Assembly: GCA_963843535.1 (NCBI GenBank)
Contig: CAWJKU010000001.1
Coordinates: forward strand, 186,001-250,000
Direction: 5' to 3'
Length of the DNA: 64,000 bases
Origin: CAVUNY01 sp963843535
GTDB lineage: Bacteria; Chloroflexota; Anaerolineae; Anaerolineales; Anaerolineaceae
Positions 16,547 through 24,230 of the stretch are shown here, piece by piece; position 1 is the first letter of the stretch; each line of letters begins with the position of its first letter. The notes under the pieces are model-generated. The model was not told the origin of the DNA, did no database searches, and was given only the letters and a program-made list of their open reading frames with translations. Both the position numbers and the translations under genes were made by a program.

Positions 16547-17650
16547 ATGGGAGATGAACCGTTTCTTTACCGCCAGATTGCCAATAAATTTCGCCAGGAA
16601 ATCATGGAGGGCCGCCTTAAACCAGGCGACCGCCTGCCTTCAATCCGCCAGCAAACGAGCGTCTGGAACTGTACCCAGGGTACGATCCAAAGGGCGTACC
16701 AGGAATTGGCCGCGCTGGGGCTGGTGGTCAGCCAGGCGGGCAAGGGCACGCGCGTCGCCGGGGGCATCGGTCCCGAATTGATGCGGGCTCAAGGTCCCCT
16801 ACGGCGTGCCAACCTGGTGCAAAAAGCCGATGCCTTCCTGCTGGAAGCGCTTACGGCAGGTTTTGATCTCAGTGAGGTCAGCCAGGCGTTAAACCTGGCC
16901 ATGGATCGTTGGCGGTCGCTCGAGGCGGAAGTCGCGGCGCCCTCTGAGCGGATCTTGCGTTTCTCCGGCAGCCATGATGCAGCCGTATCCTGGCTGGCTG
17001 GAAATATGCAAGAGATCTTTCCAGGGGTTGAGCTGCAGATCACATTTTCAGGAAGCCTGAACGGGTTGATGGCGCTCGCAGAAGGCCGCGCCGACCTGGC
17101 GGGCTGCCACCTTTGGGATCCGGAAACCTTTGTGTACAACCTGCCTTTCATTCGCAAGCTATTTCCTGGGCGCAAGATGGCTGCCGTGCGTTTGGCGGGC
17201 CGCAACCTGGGCTGGATTGTCCAGGCCGGCAATCCCAAGGCGATTGCCGGCCTGGAAGATATCGCCCGCCCTGAGCTGCGCTACGTAAACCGGCAGCCTG
17301 GTTCCGGCACCCGCGTCTGGATGGATGCTTCCCTGGAGCGGTTGGGGTTGGATGCCAATAAAATTGCCGGCTACAACGACGAAAAGAACACCCATGCTGA
17401 AGTAGCCCGAGCGGTAGCTGAAGGTCGGGCCGATTTTGGCCTGGGCCTGGAGGGCGCAGCCGCAGCGTTTCAGCTGGAATTTATTTTCCTGGTCAAGGAA
17501 TCGTACGACCTGGTGCTGCCGGCTGCCGATCTGGAGCGCCAGCCTTTCAAGACGATCCTGAACTGGCTGTCAGGCGAACAGGCGCGCCGGCGTCTGAGCG
17601 CCCTGATCGGGTACGACACGCACCATACCGGTATCATTCAATGGGTTTAG
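16547..17650 (+). CDS. GntR-HTH regulator fused to a PBP-like ligand domain
   Basis: This is a one-component transcription factor. Residues 1-70 are a GntR-type winged helix (IANKFRQEIMEGRLKPGDRL, then TQGTIQRAYQELAALGLVV and GKGTRVAGG). Residues about 140-360 resemble the type II periplasmic-binding fold of molybdate/phosphate-like proteins: FSGSHDAAVSWLAG, FSGSLNGLMALAEGRADLAG, NRQPGSGTRVWMDASLERLG. No signal peptide is present, so the ligand is sensed in the cytoplasm. The neighbouring ModB-type permease suggests molybdate, tungstate or a similar anion. The same domain pairing with a different HTH is known in ModE-like regulators. Ligand and targets are inferred only. Confidence 0.85.
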   Translation: MGDEPFLYRQIANKFRQEIMEGRLKPGDRLPSIRQQTSVWNCTQGTIQRAYQELAALGLVVSQAGKGTRVAGGIGPELMRAQGPLRRANLVQKADAFLLEALTAGFDLSEVSQALNLAMDRWRSLEAEVAAPSERILRFSGSHDAAVSWLAGNMQEIFPGVELQITFSGSLNGLMALAEGRADLAGCHLWDPETFVYNLPFIRKLFPGRKMAAVRLAGRNLGWIVQAGNPKAIAGLEDIARPELRYVNRQPGSGTRVWMDASLERLGLDANKIAGYNDEKNTHAEVARAVAEGRADFGLGLEGAAAAFQLEFIFLVKESYDLVLPAADLERQPFKTILNWLSGEQARRRLSALIGYDTHHTGIIQWV

Positions 17651-17667
17651 ACGAAGGGCATGGAGCT

Positions 17668-17910
17668 AAACCCCATCCCCCTGACCCCCTTCCCGAGGGC
17701 GGGAAGGGGGAAAAATTAGAGGTTTGTGGAGTTTCGGCCGCAGAATGCGGCCGAAACTCCACATTTCCTCTATCTCCCGCCCCCTCGCGCTCACCCCACC
17801 CCTGCGGGTGCACCCAGGGTGTTCGGGTGTACCTTGCGTATACCGCAAGGGTATCCTTTAGTATCGCGTTGCCGCAGGCCAGCGAGGGGGCGGGTCGGGG
17901 TGGGGGTGGA
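17668..17910. repeat. GC-rich dispersed repeat with hairpin core, copy B
   Basis: The segment begins AAACCCCATCCCCCTGACCC and ends with GGGTCGGGGTGGGGGTGG, which is complementary. Its core is the 18-bp perfect hairpin 17725-17763 (TGTGGAGTTTCGGCCGCA, loop GAA). It shares layout and words with copy A at 11211-11423. It fills the gap between the regulator and the YgiT-type gene and carries no credible gene. Confidence 0.75.
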
Positions 17911-17947
17911 CTTTTCAGACAACCCCAAAAAAAGATATCGGGAACGA

Positions 17948-18241
17948 TTAATCGCGCGGTTTGGGGGGGCGGATGGTCTTTTCGTGAAACTTCTGCGGCT
18001 TGCTGCGGTGCTTGGTGTGGGTGGGAGTGCCGGCATTCGGATTGAGCAGCAGGCTTAACTGGTTAAGGGCGTGCATGTCATACTCGCGCCTTCCGCACAC
18101 GTCGCAGCGCCAGGCAGGAAAATCAGGTACGGTGATCAGCTCTTCTCCCAGCCAGGTAAAATAGGTCACAAAGACCCGGCGCATTTGCCCGCCCTGGCAT
18201 TCGTTGCAAGGGAAAGTGTAATCCGTTTTTTCAGTGCTCAT
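17948..18241 (-). CDS. YgiT/MqsA-type zinc-finger protein
   Basis: The 97-residue protein starts MSTEKTDYTFPCNECQGGQM and has two CxxC knuckles, CNEC near 12 and CDVC near 47 followed by GRREYDMHALNQL. That layout is the YgiT-type zinc-binding domain found in MqsA antitoxins and many orphan proteins. The helix-turn-helix half of MqsA is missing; the tail is basic and proline-rich. Its ATG lies inside the end of deoC (11-base overlap), so it is probably translated with deoC. No toxin partner is next to it, so an antitoxin role is not supported. Confidence 0.75.
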   Translation of the reverse strand: MSTEKTDYTFPCNECQGGQMRRVFVTYFTWLGEELITVPDFPAWRCDVCGRREYDMHALNQLSLLLNPNAGTPTHTKHRSKPQKFHEKTIRPPKPRD

Positions 18242-18995
18242 ATGCGCCTTCACTTTCCTGGACCAGCTTGACGCCGGAACTTGTGCCCAATCGATTGGCG
18301 CCGGCCTGCAGCATGGCAATTGCGTCAGACATCGTTCGAATCCCGCCCGCGGCTTTGACTCCCATCCGGTCTACCGGGCCGACCACCCGGCGCATCAGCT
18401 CAACATCATCCACCGCGGCCCCGCCCGGGCCAAAACCGGTTGAAGTTTTCACAAAGTCTGCCCCGGCTGCCCGGCTTAGCAAGCAGGCGAGGATTTTTTC
18501 ATAATGCGAGAGCAGGGCCATTTCCAGGATGACCTTGACTACCGCCCCCCTGGCATGGGCAGCTTTTACCACCCCGTCCACATCGGAAAACACCTTACGC
18601 GTCTGCCCGCCTTTGAGCATCCCAATCGGGATGACCATATCGATTTCCAGCGCGCCCTGGCGGATGGCCAGGTTCGTTTCCAGCACCTTGGTGCGGGTGG
18701 GCACCGCCCCCAGGGGAAACCCAACCACGGTACACACCCTGACGTTCGATCCGGCCAGGTCGCGGGCCGCGTTCTTCACGAACAGCGGGTTAACGCATAC
18801 CGCAGCAAATGAAAACTGGAGCGCGTCCCGGCATAGCACCCGCACCTGGGTGGGGGTGGCTTCTGGCTTGAGCAGGGTGTGATCGATGCGCTGCGCGATG
18901 GGCCCGGTTTCAACCCTGCCATTTAATGGAAAGGGCGGTAGTTCGTGTTCGTATGTTTTGGCCAGGTCAATCAGCTCATTCAGGCTTTGGCTCAT
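18231..18995 (-). CDS. deoC: Deoxyribose-phosphate aldolase
   Basis: DeoC splits 2-deoxyribose-5-phosphate to acetaldehyde and glyceraldehyde-3-phosphate in deoxynucleoside catabolism. The 254-residue protein has IDHTLLKPEATPTQVRVLCRD near 38-58, FAAVCVNPLFV near 69, the Schiff-base Lys in DFVKTSTGFGPGGA near 177-190, and the second Lys in MGVKAAGGIRTM near 211. It has an N-terminal extension of about 35 residues relative to the short bacterial form. It begins two bases after lepB and overlaps the zinc-finger gene. Confidence 0.95.
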   Translation of the reverse strand: MSQSLNELIDLAKTYEHELPPFPLNGRVETGPIAQRIDHTLLKPEATPTQVRVLCRDALQFSFAAVCVNPLFVKNAARDLAGSNVRVCTVVGFPLGAVPTRTKVLETNLAIRQGALEIDMVIPIGMLKGGQTRKVFSDVDGVVKAAHARGAVVKVILEMALLSHYEKILACLLSRAAGADFVKTSTGFGPGGAAVDDVELMRRVVGPVDRMGVKAAGGIRTMSDAIAMLQAGANRLGTSSGVKLVQESEGAYEH

Positions 18996-18996
18996 C

Positions 18997-19602
18997 TCAG
19001 TTTGCAGCGTTGACGATCAAGGGTTGGGATAAGATCTTAAATTGATCCAGCGGCCAATAGATTACCAGGGCCTTCCCCACCAGGTTTTCCAGCGGGACAA
19101 AGCCCCATGAATGAGAATCGGAAGACTGGTTGCGGTTGTCGCCAAGCACGAACAGCTTGTCTTCCGGCACCGTCCATGTGCCGGTATACTGCGGGGGCGC
19201 AGAGATGTAGGGCTCGGTGAGCGGGCGGTTGTTGACCAACACTTTGCCGTTTTCGACGGTGATCGTATCGCCAGGGACGCCGATCACGCGCTTGATGTAA
19301 TCTTCGCGCGGATCCTGCGGGAAATGGAAGACGACGATATCTCCGCCTTTAATTTCGCCCAGTTTATAGGCCATTTTATTGACGATGATAAACTCGCCGG
19401 GCTGCAGGGTGGGCAGCATGCTGATATTTTCCACCCGCACGCGGGCGATAACGCTGTCGATCAAGAAATACAGGACGATCGCCAAAATAATGGTTTGCAA
19501 AGTTTCGGTAAGAAAAGTGAGCCAGGCCGGGCGCCCATTGGTTGGGGGCTGGCTGGACTCGGGAAGTTCTTCAGTTCGGAGGTTCTCCAGGTTATTTTCC
19601 AT
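18997..19602 (-). CDS. lepB: Signal peptidase I
   Basis: This membrane serine protease removes signal peptides from exported proteins. The 201-residue protein has one N-terminal membrane segment (about 31-53, TETLQTIILAIVLYFLIDSV). The catalytic Ser 61 lies in ENISMLPTLQPGE and the general-base Lys 104 in DYIKRVIGVPGD. LGDNRNQSSDSHSWGFVPLE follows near 155. The active-site part faces outside. It is the first gene of a minus-strand unit with deoC and the zinc-finger gene. Confidence 0.95.
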   Translation of the reverse strand: MENNLENLRTEELPESSQPPTNGRPAWLTFLTETLQTIILAIVLYFLIDSVIARVRVENISMLPTLQPGEFIIVNKMAYKLGEIKGGDIVVFHFPQDPREDYIKRVIGVPGDTITVENGKVLVNNRPLTEPYISAPPQYTGTWTVPEDKLFVLGDNRNQSSDSHSWGFVPLENLVGKALVIYWPLDQFKILSQPLIVNAAN

Positions 19603-19624
19603 ATACTATAAAAACCTTTCAGCC

Positions 19625-19653
19625 ATTATAAATCCCGAGGGGAGGGATTACAA
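19625..19653 (-). promoter_or_regulatory. Promoter of lepB-deoC
   Basis: On the minus strand TTGTAA (19653-19648) and TATAAT (19630-19625) are spaced by 17 bases, with the predicted start about 15 bases before the lepB ATG. Confidence 0.6.
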
Positions 19654-19663
19654 GGGCAATAGC

Positions 19664-19692
19664 TTGACAAGACCTAAGAGTACAGTTAAAAT
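19664..19692 (+). promoter_or_regulatory. Promoter of tRNA-Phe
   Basis: A consensus TTGACA (19664-19669) and TAAAAT (19687-19692) are spaced by 17 bases, 19 bases before the mature tRNA 5' end. It lies back to back with the lepB promoter. It would also drive the integrase gene if the terminator at 19805-19851 is read through. Confidence 0.8.
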
Positions 19693-19711
19693 CGGCTTAC
19701 AATTTTGCCAG

Positions 19712-19784
19712 GCCGAGTTAGCTCAGTTGGTAGAGCATGCGACTGAAAATCGCAGTGTCCGCAGTCCAATTCTGCGACTCGGCA
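19712..19784 (+). tRNA. tRNA-Phe (GAA)
   Basis: The 73-base cloverleaf has acceptor arms GCCGAGT and ACTCGGC with discriminator A. The D-arm is GCTCAGTTGGTAGAGC. The anticodon stem GCGAC is paired around the loop holding GAA. The T-arm is GCAGTCCAATTCTGC (the T-loop begins TCCAAT). CCA is not encoded. A tyrosine recombinase begins 70 bases downstream, which suggests the tRNA 3' end is the integration site of a mobile element. Confidence 0.96.
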
Positions 19785-19804
19785 CACATGTTGGCGAAAC
19801 GGCG

Positions 19805-19851
19805 TAAAAGGCCTCCTTACTCCCATATATGGGGGTATTGGAGGCCTTTTA
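19805..19851 (+). terminator. Terminator of tRNA-Phe, also holding the integrase RBS
   Basis: TAAAAGGCCTCC (19805-19816) pairs with GGAGGCCTTTTA (19840-19851), with a second ACTCCC/GGGGGT pairing inside the loop. The right arm supplies both the T-run and the GGAGG that lies 9 bases before the TTG start of the integrase, so folding of this hairpin would hide that ribosome-binding site. Confidence 0.75.
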
Positions 19852-19853
19852 CT

Positions 19854-20798
19854 TTGATAGAATCTAAGCCTGATTCCAAGATAGACCATGCGATCTTACA
19901 AATAATTTCCGGTACTTTGTATAACACGGTCAATCAATTCTTGATTGAGCGCCGGAGTCGTCGGCTTTCCAAGTCATCGATCCATTTTTATGAACGTTAT
20001 CTGGCTGAGTTTTGCGCGTGGATGGATGGAATCGGGGTGGTAAACCTGGAAGAGCTCACCCCGGACGTGCTGCGAAAATTCTTCTTGAGTCTGGAGGGAG
20101 GCGGGCATAATGTCGGCGGGATCCACGTCTATTACCGCTGTGTGCGGGCCCTGCTTACCTGGTGGTCGGAGGAAACGGACGGCCAATACCGCAATCCAAT
20201 GAATAAGGTCCGGGCGCCTCGGGTTGTGGTCCAACCGCTGCCAGGCGTACCGATCAGCGATATCCAAAAGATGATCAAGGCGTGCACGACCAGGACCGCG
20301 ATCCGCGATCGCGCCATTCTGCTTTGCCTGCTGGATACCGGCTGCCGGCAGTCCGAGTTCATCGCCTTGAACCTGGTCGATGTGGACCTGGTGACTGGCG
20401 CGGTCCGGATCCAGCATGGCAAGGGCGATAAATCGCGCAAGGTCTTTTTGGGCAGCCGGAGTCGAAAAGCCTTGATGCAATATCTCCGGACGCGGCCAGG
20501 CCTCAAGCCGGGGGCGCCGCTGTTTGCGAACCAGGACGGCGCCAGGATTACCGCCGATGGTTTAAAGTCAATGATCCGCCGGCGAGCTGCATCCGCCGGG
20601 GTGGATCCGCCCGGGCTGCATGACTTCCGGCGCTGCTTTGCCATCGAGATGGCCAGGAATGGAGTCGACACGGTGACTATTAGCCGGTTATTGGGGCATT
20701 CAGGGCTGAATGTAACTCTGCGTTATTTATCTCAGAACGAAGAGGATTTTCGAGCAGCTCACAAGAAAGGCTCGCCGGTGGATAATGCTGACCTATAA
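19854..20798 (+). CDS. Tyrosine recombinase / integrase 1
   Basis: This is a site-specific recombinase of the XerC/phage integrase class. The protein of about 314 residues has an N-terminal SAM-like DNA-binding domain (NTVNQFLIERRSRRLSKSSI) and a catalytic domain with Arg in LDTGCRQSEF, Lys in QHGKGDKSRKV, His-x-x-Arg in LHDFRRCFA, His in LLGHSGLN and Tyr in TLRYLSQ. The open frame extends back into the tRNA, so the TTG at 19854 (GGAGG, 9 bases) is chosen. It is clearly paralogous to the recombinase at 22007-22951. Position next to tRNA-Phe marks it as the integrase of an inserted element. Confidence 0.88.
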   Translation: MIESKPDSKIDHAILQIISGTLYNTVNQFLIERRSRRLSKSSIHFYERYLAEFCAWMDGIGVVNLEELTPDVLRKFFLSLEGGGHNVGGIHVYYRCVRALLTWWSEETDGQYRNPMNKVRAPRVVVQPLPGVPISDIQKMIKACTTRTAIRDRAILLCLLDTGCRQSEFIALNLVDVDLVTGAVRIQHGKGDKSRKVFLGSRSRKALMQYLRTRPGLKPGAPLFANQDGARITADGLKSMIRRRAASAGVDPPGLHDFRRCFAIEMARNGVDTVTISRLLGHSGLNVTLRYLSQNEEDFRAAHKKGSPVDNADL

Positions 20799-20904
20799 AA
20801 TATGGTAAAATTTTTTTGAGAAAAGAATCCCCCACGGTGCTGAGAACACCTGGGGGAGTGATCAACCGAATTGGGCGGCTGATGGCTCCATTTTAGCACA
20901 ATTT

Positions 20905-20932
20905 AAGCCGCTCTTTTCAGAGCGGCTTTTGC
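20905..20932 (+). terminator. Intrinsic terminator after integrase 1
   Basis: AAGCCGCTCT (20905-20914), loop TTTC and AGAGCGGCTT (20919-20928) are followed by TT and a T/A-rich stretch. Confidence 0.8.
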
Positions 20933-20977
20933 ATTTAAATTGGCCAAGGATCAATCGATTAAACGAAAGCAGCGCTT

Positions 20978-21721
20978 ATGTCTCAAAATAATTTATCGAA
21001 TTTGGTAGAAATAAATATTCCTCTACCCTGGCGAATATTGCATAATGCAATTTTCGTTTACATTCCTGTTTCTGATGGAAATATTGAAGTCGATCAAGAA
21101 ATAATTTCTCCAGGCCTAAGCCAATTAACGCTTACAATTCCGCTTCTTGGAAATTTCGGGAAAATTACTCTCCGAGAGATAAACCCTAATTTAACACGAA
21201 ATAATATTTTTTCCCGGCCCTTTGCATTTATTTATAAAGACCTGAAGCATCTTCCCACTTCTGCCGATGATTATCTTAAAGATGTAGTTATCCCAACTTG
21301 TTTTAATCGATTGCTGAGAGATTGGGTTTTATGGATTGAAAACCATGTGCTCCCACCAGATAACCTTCTGAACTTAGCAAATATGAAATCGTGGCCCGAT
21401 TATGCAAATATGAGTATAGAATATGCAGATTATTTAAACCAAAAAATTATAGAAATCGAAAGAGAACATCTTGAACCAAAGAAAACTAAAGAAAGTGAAA
21501 AAATTCCACCTGGCCGGTCATCAAACCCGGGTTATGACGCTGCATATAAATTAATCAAGGATGGGATCTCCGTAGAGGGTGCATTTAAATTTTGGAAAGA
21601 AAATTATCCCATAGAATTTGACGATGCCAAAAATTTGAATGGCCATGCGAACGAATCATTCAAGAAGGCTATAGAACGAAGAAAACGGAAAGACGAAAAC
21701 GGGGACGAAAAGACGAAATAA
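20978..21721 (+). CDS. Unknown AT-rich orphan protein
   Basis: The 247-residue product is not recognised. It is predicted soluble, with no signal peptide or membrane segment. The N-terminal half is beta-rich (LVEINIPLPWRILHNAIFVY), the middle has WVLWIENHVLPPDN, and the tail is helical, charged and Lys-rich (SFKKAIERRKRKDENGDEK). Base composition is much more AT-rich than the flanking biosynthetic genes, pointing to recent acquisition. It lies between two recombinases with its own space upstream, after a terminator, so it is probably a cargo or regulatory gene of the tRNA-Phe element. No function is proposed. Confidence 0.75.
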   Translation: MSQNNLSNLVEINIPLPWRILHNAIFVYIPVSDGNIEVDQEIISPGLSQLTLTIPLLGNFGKITLREINPNLTRNNIFSRPFAFIYKDLKHLPTSADDYLKDVVIPTCFNRLLRDWVLWIENHVLPPDNLLNLANMKSWPDYANMSIEYADYLNQKIIEIEREHLEPKKTKESEKIPPGRSSNPGYDAAYKLIKDGISVEGAFKFWKENYPIEFDDAKNLNGHANESFKKAIERRKRKDENGDEKTK

Positions 21722-21804
21722 TTACGGTCAATTTCGGGAAGATAAACTGATGCTATCAAAGCATCAGTTTTTTGTTTTCTCCTTGATTTCTTGGAGGTGA
21801 CCGC

Positions 21805-22017
21805 ATGATGATCAGATTGCAAATTCGGCTCGATCAAGAAACTTTCCGATTATTGAGAAAATCGGCCGATCGAGAATATAGAGATCCGCGCAGCCAGGCT
21901 GCTTATTTGATCGCTCAGTCATTACATGACTTGGCAAAGGGTGAAGGATTGAATCTGTCTGAAAATCAGATTCCCAATCAGCAAGCGCATTCAGAGGCTG
22001 AAAGTCATGCTGGTTAA
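21805..22017 (+). CDS. Small ribbon-helix-helix-like protein
   Basis: The 70-residue protein starts MMIRLQIRLDQETFRLLRKS, a beta-strand followed by a helix as in Arc/CopG-type DNA-binding proteins, and continues RSQAAYLIAQSLHDLA as the second helix. GGAGGTGACCGC precedes the ATG pair at 21805/21808. Its end overlaps the start of integrase 2 by 11 bases, so it may be a directionality factor or repressor made with the recombinase. The fold assignment rests on pattern only. Confidence 0.65.
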   Translation: MMIRLQIRLDQETFRLLRKSADREYRDPRSQAAYLIAQSLHDLAKGEGLNLSENQIPNQQAHSEAESHAG

Positions 22018-22951
22018 GACTGCAGCCGTCAGGACTGCGACTTATCAGATCATTGATGGCGACGTGCGGAACGTGGTCAATCAATTCCTGATTGCTGCCA
22101 GGTCCCGAAGCCTTTCGCCGGCGACCATCACTTTTTATACACGTTATTTGGAAGTCTTTTGCCAGTTTCTCGATGACCAGGAGGTAAAGATGATCGATGA
22201 GCTCAATGCCGATATCATTCGTAATTACCTTCTCCACCTCGAAGATCTGGGACATAACCCGGGCGGGATCCATGGTCATTATCGATGTGTTCGGGCCCTT
22301 CTTGGCTGGTGTGAAGAAGAGATGGACGGTGAATATCGATCGCCCATGCGGAAAGTAAAACCGCCAAAGCTGCAAATCAAACCACTGCCCGGAATCCAGC
22401 TAGAAAACGTGTTGAAAATGGTCGATCAATGCGATAACCGCCTAGGGATCCGAGACCAGGCGATTTTATTAGTCCTGACCGATACCGGAGCCAGGCGCGC
22501 GGAATTCGTTTACCTGAATGTGGCCGACGTGGATTTATATTCGGGCGAAACGCGGATCCTGAGAGCGAAGGGTGGAAAATTCCGGTCAGTATTTCTCGGA
22601 GATCGGAGCCGAAGGGCCCTCAAAAAATACCTACGGACCAGGCCTAATATCCGGCCAGAATCGCCGCTATTTATTTCTGAGGATGGGAGCCGAATCACCT
22701 TCGATGGTCTTAAATCAGTTATCCGCCGGCGAGCTGCCGCAGTCGGGATCAAAGCACCCGGATTACACGACTTCCGGCGCTGCTTTGCCATCACCATGAA
22801 ACGCAATGGCGCAGACGTGGTGACTATATCTCGGATGTTAGGGCATGCCAGTCTGGAGGTGACCAAACGTTATTTGGCACAGGATACATCCGACTTCAAG
22901 ACGGCTCATGAGCGATACGGGCCGATCGATAATGCGGACCAGGGCCGGTGA
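22007..22951 (+). CDS. Tyrosine recombinase / integrase 2
   Basis: The 314-residue tyrosine recombinase has the same architecture as integrase 1. Catalytic residues are Arg in TDTGARRAEF, Lys in RAKGGKFRSV, His-x-x-Arg in LHDFRRCFA, His in MLGHASLE and Tyr in TKRYLAQ. Identity to integrase 1 is high throughout (for example shared GGIH..YRCVRALL and RRRAA), showing an old tandem duplication or a two-recombinase system. It overlaps the ribbon-helix-helix gene upstream and nearly abuts the replication gene downstream, so these genes form one transcription unit. Confidence 0.9.
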   Translation: MLVKTAAVRTATYQIIDGDVRNVVNQFLIAARSRSLSPATITFYTRYLEVFCQFLDDQEVKMIDELNADIIRNYLLHLEDLGHNPGGIHGHYRCVRALLGWCEEEMDGEYRSPMRKVKPPKLQIKPLPGIQLENVLKMVDQCDNRLGIRDQAILLVLTDTGARRAEFVYLNVADVDLYSGETRILRAKGGKFRSVFLGDRSRRALKKYLRTRPNIRPESPLFISEDGSRITFDGLKSVIRRRAAAVGIKAPGLHDFRRCFAITMKRNGADVVTISRMLGHASLEVTKRYLAQDTSDFKTAHERYGPIDNADQGR

Positions 22952-22955
22952 TCAG

Positions 22956-23774
22956 ATGAGCAAGCAACTTAAGGCGAACTTTACGCCAGTCATAGATTCT
23001 ATTGTCGACGATTTAGGGCTCACTGCTGCGGCGGTTTTTGGCCGGATCTGGCGATATTGCCAGGGCGAACGAGGTGAGTGCTTTGCTTCTCAAGAAACAA
23101 TTGCTGCGGAACTTAAGCTCAGCAGGAGATGTGTTCAAGCGCATATTAAGAGCCTGGTCAAAGCCGGCTATCTGGCTGAAAGTGAAAAAAGTGGAGTGAC
23201 GAAAATATATCGCGATACCGGAAAAATCGGTTTTTCCCTCGATATTATTGAAGAAACCTGCGTAAAAAATACGCAGGTAGGCGAAAAACCTGCGCAAAAT
23301 TTACGCAAAACCTACGCAAAAAATACGCAGCTACCTGCGCAAAATTTACGCATAAAGATACAAGAGAAAAGACAAGATAAGAAACAAAGAAACCTCTCTC
23401 TCTCAGAAATCGACTTTGAAAATTTACGCATCCTTGATTACAAGAAAATTCCAGAACTGGCGCTCTTCCAGGAGGCCACAAATTCAACCCCACCAGCTAG
23501 CCTTCAGGGCAGCTTGCTAAAAATCATCGTGCAAACCATTCAAGAAAAAGGCCTGCAGAAACCTGAAATTGAGACCGCTTATACCAAGTGGATCTCCCGA
23601 GGATATCGCCCGGATAACCTTGATGGTTGGCTGGTCGAATGGGCGCCGGCAATTAAGCAGGGAGAAAAGCCCTGGGAGAATGGTAAGAAGCCAAATGGCT
23701 CCAATGGAAATGGTCATCAACTGATTGTCGAAGATGAGCGGGCTAAACTTATCAGGCTCTTAGAGGCAGAATGA
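22956..23774 (+). CDS. Replication initiator-like HTH protein (lambda O type)
   Basis: The 272-residue protein has an N-terminal winged helix (VFGRIWRYCQGERGECFASQ, then LKLSRRCVQAHIKSLVKAGY). This resembles the HTH_36-type domain of phage O-like and plasmid replication initiators. The middle, about residues 100-135, is a repetitive linker (KNTQ, PAQNLR twice) encoded by iteron-like DNA. The C-terminal region, rich in W and charged residues (YTKWISRGYRPDNLDGWLVE), could bind the downstream partner. The start at 22956 is preferred over 22908, which lies inside integrase 2. The helicase-loader-like gene overlaps its end by four bases (ATGA). Role inferred from domain, iterons and neighbour. Confidence 0.7.
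   Translation: MSKQLKANFTPVIDSIVDDLGLTAAAVFGRIWRYCQGERGECFASQETIAAELKLSRRCVQAHIKSLVKAGYLAESEKSGVTKIYRDTGKIGFSLDIIEETCVKNTQVGEKPAQNLRKTYAKNTQLPAQNLRIKIQEKRQDKKQRNLSLSEIDFENLRILDYKKIPELALFQEATNSTPPASLQGSLLKIIVQTIQEKGLQKPEIETAYTKWISRGYRPDNLDGWLVEWAPAIKQGEKPWENGKKPNGSNGNGHQLIVEDERAKLIRLLEAE
23257..23352. repeat. Four iterons inside the initiator gene, putative origin
   Basis: Four near-identical units of about 20 bases begin at 23257, 23289, 23311 and 23334. The consensus is CCTRCGYAAAAWWTACGCA, itself nearly palindromic. The last three are spaced 22-23 bases, about two helical turns. A purine- and A-rich tract (23353-23390) follows and could unwind easily. Iterons within the initiator gene followed by an AT-rich stretch are the layout of the lambda origin in gene O. 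Confidence 0.65.
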
Positions 23775-24187
23775 AATCATTTCGGAAAATTTTTGTTGAA
23801 ATGGTTAAAGTGTTTCCAAGTTATAAGCCAACCGATGCAGAAGCAATTATGCAGGTTTACGAAAAGCATCTGGCTCAATTCAACGAGATTGAATTGAAAA
23901 TGGCTGTTGATACGATTATTGGGAACGATATATGGTTTCCAAGTGTTGCTCGGTTTATTACGGCTGCCATAGAGGCCAGACGTAATGGTGCATCCAGATC
24001 AGTTGACAGCACACAAAATCGACTTAACTTTCTCAAGCGCGAACAGGCGTTGATCGACCAGGCCGGTCAGGGAATTTATAACCCAGTGGATTGGGCGTCT
24101 CTTCTTCAGGAAGCGATCGATACCGACCGCTTATGCGCTGTCGATTCCATCCGGCGCCGGATCCGGACTCTGGCAGAGTTCTACTGA
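23771..24187 (+). CDS. Replicative helicase loader/inhibitor-like protein
   Basis: The 138-residue protein begins MKSFRKIFVEMVKVFPSYKP. The segment FPSYKPTDAEAIMQVYEKHL followed by a helical stretch and WFPSVARFITAAIEARR resembles the phage G39P/gp59-like helicase loader-inhibitor pattern (helix, 'W-F/P-S-V-A-x-F' turn, helix). It is translated from an ATG overlapping the initiator stop, as expected for an O/P-type pair. The C-terminal half (RLNFLKREQALID) is not assigned. No helicase is encoded here, so host DnaB would be the target. Moderate certainty. Confidence 0.55.
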   Translation: MKSFRKIFVEMVKVFPSYKPTDAEAIMQVYEKHLAQFNEIELKMAVDTIIGNDIWFPSVARFITAAIEARRNGASRSVDSTQNRLNFLKREQALIDQAGQGIYNPVDWASLLQEAIDTDRLCAVDSIRRRIRTLAEFY

Positions 24188-24189
24188 AC

Positions 24190-24208
24190 AACCGAGATTC
24201 GGTTTTTT
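24190..24208 (+). terminator. Terminator after the replication module
   Basis: AACCGA, loop GAT and TCGGTT are followed by TTTT. The stem is short. Confidence 0.6.
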
Positions 24209-24230
24209 AGTCGGGGCGAGAGGATTTGAT

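Noticed and set aside
17948..18995. MqsRA-type toxin-antitoxin pair
   Set aside because: The zinc-finger protein lacks the HTH half and its neighbour is deoC, not a toxin.
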